Positions 59,828 through 64,000 of a stretch of 64,000 nucleotides of DNA are shown one piece after another (within the stretch, counting starts at the first letter, position 1; each line of letters starts with the position of its first letter). The stretch is taken from NCBI RefSeq assembly GCF_902859825.1, contig NZ_CADIKB010000007.1:1-64000 (forward strand), written 5' to 3'. A program made the translations under genes and the position numbers. A model generated the notes under the pieces. That model searched no databases. It worked only from the letters and a program-made list of their open reading frames with translations, and had not been told where the DNA came from. Source of the DNA: Paraburkholderia phenoliruptrix (GTDB taxonomy: Bacteria > Pseudomonadota > Gammaproteobacteria > Burkholderiales > Burkholderiaceae).

Positions 59828-61030
59828 ATGCGAGTCAAGTTTGCTTACGCCGTGTCCATCGCGGCCGCGGTTGCGATGTTGACCGCGTGCGGCAAAAAAC
59901 AGGATGGCGAGGCGGGAGCAGGCGCATCGGCGGCAGTGGCGGCGTCCGCCGCGCCGGCAAGCGCGGCAATTGTCGTGAAGATCGGCCATGCGGCCCCGCT
60001 GACGGGCGGCATCGCGCATCTGGGCAAGGACAACGAAAACGGCGCGCGTCTCGCGGTCGAGGAAATCAATGCGCATGGCCTGACTATCGACGGCCACAAG
60101 ATCGACTTGCAACTGGACGCGCAGGACGACGCCGCCGATCCGAAAGCGGGCACCGCGGTCGCGCAGAAACTGGTGGACGATCATGTGGTGGCCGTTGTCG
60201 GCCACCTGAATTCGGGCGTGTCGATTCCGGCTTCGAAGATCTATAGCGATGCGAGCATCGTGCAGATCTCGCCGTCGTCGACGAACCCGGCTTACACGCA
60301 GCAGGGCTTCAAGACGACCTACCGCGTGGTCGCCACCGACGCGCAGCAGGGTCCGGCGCTCGCCAATTACGCCACGAAGGCGTTGGGCGCCAAACGCATC
60401 GCGGTAGTGGACGATGCAACCGCCTACGGCAAGGGGCTCGCGGAGGAATTCGCGAAGACCGTCGAGGCGAACGGAGCGAAGATCGTCGCGCGTGAAGCGA
60501 CGAACGACCGGGCCACGGACTTCCGGGCCATCCTCACGAAGATCAAGAGTGTTCATCCGGACGCCATTATGTTCGGCGGAATGGACGCGACGGGCGGGCC
60601 GTTTGCCAAACAGGCGGCGGCGCTCGGTATCAGGGCAAAAATCCTTGGCGGCGACGGCGTGTGTACCGACAAGGTAGGTGAGCTGGCGGGACCCGCCGTG
60701 CAAAACCTGGTCTGTTCGGAGGCGGGACTCGCGCTTTCGAAAATGGACAGGGGAGCGGACTTCGAAAAGAAGTACGTCGACCGCTTCCACACGCCGGTGC
60801 AGATTTACGCACCGTTCACGTATGACGCTGTGTACGTGATTGTCGATGCAATGAAGCGCGCTAATTCGATCGAGGCGCCCAAGGTGCTGGCTGCGATGCC
60901 GTCAACCGATTACAACGGGGTAATCGGCCGGATCGCGTTCGACGACAAGGGTGATTTGAAAGAGGGCGCCATTACGCTTTACGACTTCAAGGACGGCAAA
61001 AAAGCGGTTCTCGACGTCGTGAAGATGTGA
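59828..61030 (+). CDS. livK: Branched-chain amino acid ABC transporter substrate-binding lipoprotein
   Basis: The 400-residue protein belongs to the Leu/Ile/Val-binding family. It starts with a lipoprotein signal (lipobox LTAC, so the mature protein is lipid-anchored), then an Ala-rich linker and VKIGHAAPLTGGIAHLGKDNENGARLAVEEIN as landmark at residues 50-82. DYNGVIGRIAFDDKGD is near the C-terminus. Gene order with livH, livM and livG supports the role. A terminator-like hairpin separates it from livH. Exact amino acid unknown. Confidence 0.92.
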   Translation: MRVKFAYAVSIAAAVAMLTACGKKQDGEAGAGASAAVAASAAPASAAIVVKIGHAAPLTGGIAHLGKDNENGARLAVEEINAHGLTIDGHKIDLQLDAQDDAADPKAGTAVAQKLVDDHVVAVVGHLNSGVSIPASKIYSDASIVQISPSSTNPAYTQQGFKTTYRVVATDAQQGPALANYATKALGAKRIAVVDDATAYGKGLAEEFAKTVEANGAKIVAREATNDRATDFRAILTKIKSVHPDAIMFGGMDATGGPFAKQAAALGIRAKILGGDGVCTDKVGELAGPAVQNLVCSEAGLALSKMDRGADFEKKYVDRFHTPVQIYAPFTYDAVYVIVDAMKRANSIEAPKVLAAMPSTDYNGVIGRIAFDDKGDLKEGAITLYDFKDGKKAVLDVVKM

Positions 61031-61049
61031 TGACGGGACGTTCAGCCTG

Positions 61050-61081
61050 ACGGCACCGAACCATCCAACGGTGCCGTTTTT
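61050..61081 (+). terminator. Terminator between livK and livH
   Basis: A 9-bp perfect stem (ACGGCACCG 61050-61058 with CGGTGCCGT 61069-61077) ends in a T-run. It lies 20 bp after livK and 180 bp before livH; partial read-through would give excess binding protein. Confidence 0.85.
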
Positions 61082-61259
61082 GCATCCGCCGAAGGCGAGC
61101 CAGCGACTGTGACCCAGTCGTCTTCGCAAACCGGCGGCGGATAAACCCTTACCGGTCTTTTACATCAGTACCCGCAGTGCCATTGAGATTGCGTGACGCA
61201 TCACCGCCCACCGGCTGATGAAGAACGCGAATCCAGTCGCACGGGCTAAGGAGCATTAA

Positions 61260-62210
61260 ATGGATATCTTCATCCAGCAGATCCTAAACGGACTGGTGCT
61301 TGGCAGCGTTTATGCCATCATCGCACTGGGCTATACGATGGTTTACGGCATTCTCGGCATCATCAACTTCGCTCACGGCGATGTGTTGATGGTGGGCGCG
61401 ATGGTTGCGCTTTCCGCCATAGGCGTGCTGCAGAACCACTTCCCCGGCTTAGGCAACGTGCCGACGCTATGCATCGCGCTTGCGATCGCCGCCGTGGTCT
61501 GTGCGGTGGTCGGCTACACCATCGAGCGCGTGGCCTACCGGCCGTTGCGCAAGGCGCCGCGTCTTGCCCCGCTGATCACCGCAATCGGCGTGTCGATCCT
61601 GCTGCAGACGCTCGCCATGATGATCTGGTCGCGCAACCCGCTGCCGTTCCCGCAACTGCTGCCCACCGATCCGCTGAACGTGATCAAGGCCACCGACACG
61701 ACGCCCGGCGCGGTGATCTCGATGACTGAAATCGTCATCATCGTCGTCGCGTTCCTCGTGATGGCGGGCCTGCTGCTCCTCGTGCACAAGACCAAGCTCG
61801 GCCGCGCAATGCGCGCGATTGCCGAGAACCCGGGCGTCGCCTCGCTGATGGGCGTGAACCCGAACTTCGTGATCTCGGCCACCTTCATGATCGGCTCGGC
61901 GCTCGCTGCGCTCGCCGGCGTGATGATCGCGTCCGAATACGGCAACGCGCACTTCTACATGGGCTTTATCCCTGGTCTCAAGGCGTTTACCGCGGCGGTG
62001 CTGGGCGGTATCGGCAACCTGGGCGGCGCAATGGTCGGCGGCGTGATTCTGGGGCTCATCGAACAGTTGGGCGCCGGTTATATCGGCAACCTGACAGGTG
62101 GTGTGTTCGGCAGTAACTATCAGGACGTGTTTGCATTCATCGTGCTGATCATCGTGCTGGTGTTCCGTCCGTCGGGTCTGCTCGGCGAACGCGTTGCGGA
62201 TCGCGCTTGA
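61260..62210 (+). CDS. livH: Branched-chain amino acid ABC transporter permease LivH
   Basis: This 316-residue inner-membrane permease has the LivH pattern: MDIFIQQILNGLVLGSVYAI at the start, GYTMVYGILGIINFAHGDV and the EAA-like GRAMRAIAENPGVASLMGVN. It forms the channel with LivM. AAGGAG precedes the ATG. It is followed by livM after 22 bases. Confidence 0.95.
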   Translation: MDIFIQQILNGLVLGSVYAIIALGYTMVYGILGIINFAHGDVLMVGAMVALSAIGVLQNHFPGLGNVPTLCIALAIAAVVCAVVGYTIERVAYRPLRKAPRLAPLITAIGVSILLQTLAMMIWSRNPLPFPQLLPTDPLNVIKATDTTPGAVISMTEIVIIVVAFLVMAGLLLLVHKTKLGRAMRAIAENPGVASLMGVNPNFVISATFMIGSALAALAGVMIASEYGNAHFYMGFIPGLKAFTAAVLGGIGNLGGAMVGGVILGLIEQLGAGYIGNLTGGVFGSNYQDVFAFIVLIIVLVFRPSGLLGERVADRA

Positions 62211-62232
62211 TCCAGGCCAAGGAGTAAATCAA

Positions 62233-63402
62233 ATGACCTCAATTCAACCGATCGAGCCGTCCACGACGCTCATTCCCGAACGCAACCTCGCGAAGACGCT
62301 GACGGTGGGCATTATCACCGCCGTGTTCGTGATCGCCGCGCCGATGATCATCGGCACCGCCGGCGGCAACTACTGGGTCCGCGTGCTCGACTTCGCGATG
62401 CTGTATGTGATGCTCGCGCTCGGCCTGAACGTGGTGGTCGGCTTTGCCGGCCTGCTGGACCTCGGCTACATCGCGTTCTACGCGGTCGGCGCGTACACGG
62501 CGGCGCTGCTCAGCTCGCCGCACCTGTCGTCGCAATTCGAGTGGATCGCCCAGCTCGCGCCGAACGGCCTGCATGTGCCGTTCCTCATCATCGTGCCGTG
62601 CGCGATGGCGATCGCCGCGCTGTTCGGCGTGCTGCTCGGTGCGCCGACGCTGCGTCTGCGCGGCGACTACCTCGCCATCGTGACGTTGGGCTTCGGGGAA
62701 ATCGTGCGGATTTTCCTGAACAACCTCGACCGACCGGTGAACATCACCAACGGGCCGAAGGGCATCACGGCGATTGCACCGGTGCACGTGGGCGACTTCA
62801 GCCTCTCGCAGACGCACTCGCTGTTCGGCCTGCAGTTCCCGTCCGTGTACTCGTACTACTACCTGTTCGTGCTGGCTGCGCTGCTCGTGATCTGGGTGTG
62901 TACGCGTTTGCAGCATTCGCGTATCGGCCGTGCATGGGCCGCGATCCGCGAGGACGAAATCGCCGCCAAGGCCATGGGCATCAACACGCGCAACGTGAAG
63001 CTGCTCGCGTTTGCGATGGGCGCGTCGTTCGGCGGCCTGTCGGGCGCGATGTTCGGTGCGTTCCAGGGCTTCGTGTCGCCGGAATCGTTCACGCTGCCTG
63101 AGTCGATCGTCGTGCTCGCCTGCGTGGTGCTCGGCGGCATGGGTCACATTCCGGGCGTGATTCTCGGCGCGGTGCTGCTCGCGGTGCTGCCGGAATTCCT
63201 GCGCTCGACGATGGGTCCGCTGCAACACATGATTTTCGGCCATGAAATCGTCGATACCGAAGTGATCCGTCAGCTCGTCTACGCACTCGCGATGGTGCTG
63301 ATCATGCTGTATCGCTCGGAAGGCCTGTGGCCGTCGCCGAAGCACGAAGACAAGATTGCGAAACTGTCGAAGCGGGCTGGCAAAAAGCCGGTGCGCGCGT
63401 AA
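62233..63402 (+). CDS. livM: Branched-chain amino acid ABC transporter permease LivM
   Basis: The 389-residue permease matches LivM: LDFAMLYVMLALGLNVVVGFAGLLDLGYIAFYAVGAY (residues about 52-88) and GRAWAAIREDEIAAKAMGIN. AAGGAGTAAATCAA precedes the ATG at 62233; the upstream in-frame start at 62194 overlaps livH. It ends with a basic C-terminus and is followed by livG. Confidence 0.95.
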   Translation: MTSIQPIEPSTTLIPERNLAKTLTVGIITAVFVIAAPMIIGTAGGNYWVRVLDFAMLYVMLALGLNVVVGFAGLLDLGYIAFYAVGAYTAALLSSPHLSSQFEWIAQLAPNGLHVPFLIIVPCAMAIAALFGVLLGAPTLRLRGDYLAIVTLGFGEIVRIFLNNLDRPVNITNGPKGITAIAPVHVGDFSLSQTHSLFGLQFPSVYSYYYLFVLAALLVIWVCTRLQHSRIGRAWAAIREDEIAAKAMGINTRNVKLLAFAMGASFGGLSGAMFGAFQGFVSPESFTLPESIVVLACVVLGGMGHIPGVILGAVLLAVLPEFLRSTMGPLQHMIFGHEIVDTEVIRQLVYALAMVLIMLYRSEGLWPSPKHEDKIAKLSKRAGKKPVRA

Positions 63403-63425
63403 CGGACGGATAGGAGCAAATGAAC

Positions 63426-64000
63426 ATGAGCGATAAAAAAATCCGTCTGTCCGTGAAGGGCGTGAACAAGCGCTTCGGCGGTTTGCAGGCGCTGTCGGAC
63501 GTCGGCCTTCAGATTGAGGAAGGCACCATTTATGGTCTGATCGGCCCGAACGGCGCCGGCAAGACCACATTCTTCAACGTGATCACGGGCCTTTACACGC
63601 CGGATTCCGGCGACTTCAAGCTCGACGGCCAGAACTACACGCCGACGGCCGTGTATCAGGTCGCGAAAGCAGGCATTGCGCGCACGTTCCAGAACATTCG
63701 TCTGTTCGGCGGCATGACCGCGCTGGAAAACGTGATGGTGGGCCGCCACGTGCGCACGAAGCACGGCCTGCTCGGCGCAGTGTTCCAGACGCCGGCCGAG
63801 CGCCAGGAAGAGCGCGAAATCAAGGAGCGCGCCATCGAGCTGCTGGAGTACGTCGGCATTGCGCAGTACGCGGACTACACGTCGCGCAATCTGTCGTACG
63901 GCCACCAGCGGCGTCTCGAGATTGCGCGCGCGCTCGCGACGGATCCGAAGCTGCTCGCACTCGACGAACCCGCCGCCGGCATGAACGCGACGGAAAAGGT
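63426..64000 (+). CDS. livG: Branched-chain amino acid ABC transporter ATPase LivG (partial, 3' end cut)
   Basis: The first 191 residues of an ABC ATPase are present: VKGVNKRFGGLQALSDV, Walker A GPNGAGKTT, the LivG-specific GIARTFQNIRLFGGMTALENVMVG, signature LSYGHQRRLEIARAL and Walker B LLALDEPAAGMN. The gene runs off the window edge. ATG at 63426 was preferred (AGGAG nine bases upstream) over the in-frame ATG at 63420. livF is expected next. Confidence 0.93.
   Translation, partial: MSDKKIRLSVKGVNKRFGGLQALSDVGLQIEEGTIYGLIGPNGAGKTTFFNVITGLYTPDSGDFKLDGQNYTPTAVYQVAKAGIARTFQNIRLFGGMTALENVMVGRHVRTKHGLLGAVFQTPAERQEEREIKERAIELLEYVGIAQYADYTSRNLSYGHQRRLEIARALATDPKLLALDEPAAGMNATEK

Overview
The window is GC-rich and densely coded, and looks like a Burkholderia/Paraburkholderia chromosome. 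The evidence is the conserved blocks icd-cspA-clpS-clpA, ribF-ileS-lspA-coaBC-dut, purN-rsmB-mscS-desaturase-nadA-nadC/nadB, rpmB-rpmG-radC-fkpB-ispH and livKHMG, plus a stand-alone fusA. No rRNA, tRNA, CRISPR array or complete insertion sequence was recognised. Genus-level placement is inferred from gene content and protein style, not from a search.

Region by region. 1-7.5 kb: the first codons of an NYN-domain gene that loses similarity at the left edge; a ClpP-family protease divergent from an ECF41-like sigma factor; a degenerate EAL protein; a DHA2 drug exporter; and a MocR regulator divergent from a DUF2917 protein. 7.5-12.8 kb: a DNA-binding-domain/citrate-synthase fusion divergent from a CaiB-type CoA-transferase, with AT-rich palindromes between them; a GntR regulator; an aldo/keto reductase; and a Rap1a/Tai-like exported protein. 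12.8-20.5 kb: a four-gene oligopeptide-type ABC importer with two fused ATPases, then a nickel/cobalt permease with a His-tailed cupin. 20.7-26.7 kb: fusA, a DUF192 protein, a small Ala/Lys-rich secreted protein, rluE and icd.

26.66-36.05 kb is best read as a genomic island inserted at the 3' end of icd. The last 18 bases of icd recur at 36030-36047 with one mismatch. A terminator that suits icd follows the second copy, and the expected icd neighbours (cspA, clpS, clpA) resume beyond it. The island carries a type VI secretion effector module (PAAR, DUF4123 adaptor, putative co-adaptor, Tox-REase-5 nuclease toxin, tandem-duplicated Imm52-type immunity protein) and a LysR-controlled oxidoreductase cassette (two tandem aldo/keto reductases, an SDR and an NAD(P)H-binding protein). 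The toxin frame is broken near its N-terminus. No integrase was found.

36.3-64 kb is core genome: proteolysis (clpS-clpA), dUTPase, CoA synthesis, lipoprotein processing, isoleucyl-tRNA charging, flavin synthesis, purine synthesis, rRNA methylation, osmotic protection, lipid desaturation, quinolinate/NAD synthesis, ribosomal proteins, isoprenoid synthesis and a branched-chain amino acid importer cut by the right edge.

The two most notable signals are these. First, the ClpP/ECF41 intergenic region holds two divergent, exactly spaced copies of an ECF41-type promoter (TGTCACG-N16-CGTC), so one sigma factor probably drives both itself and a ClpP protease. Second, the icd island carries the TseT-like effector module with a split toxin and a double immunity protein.
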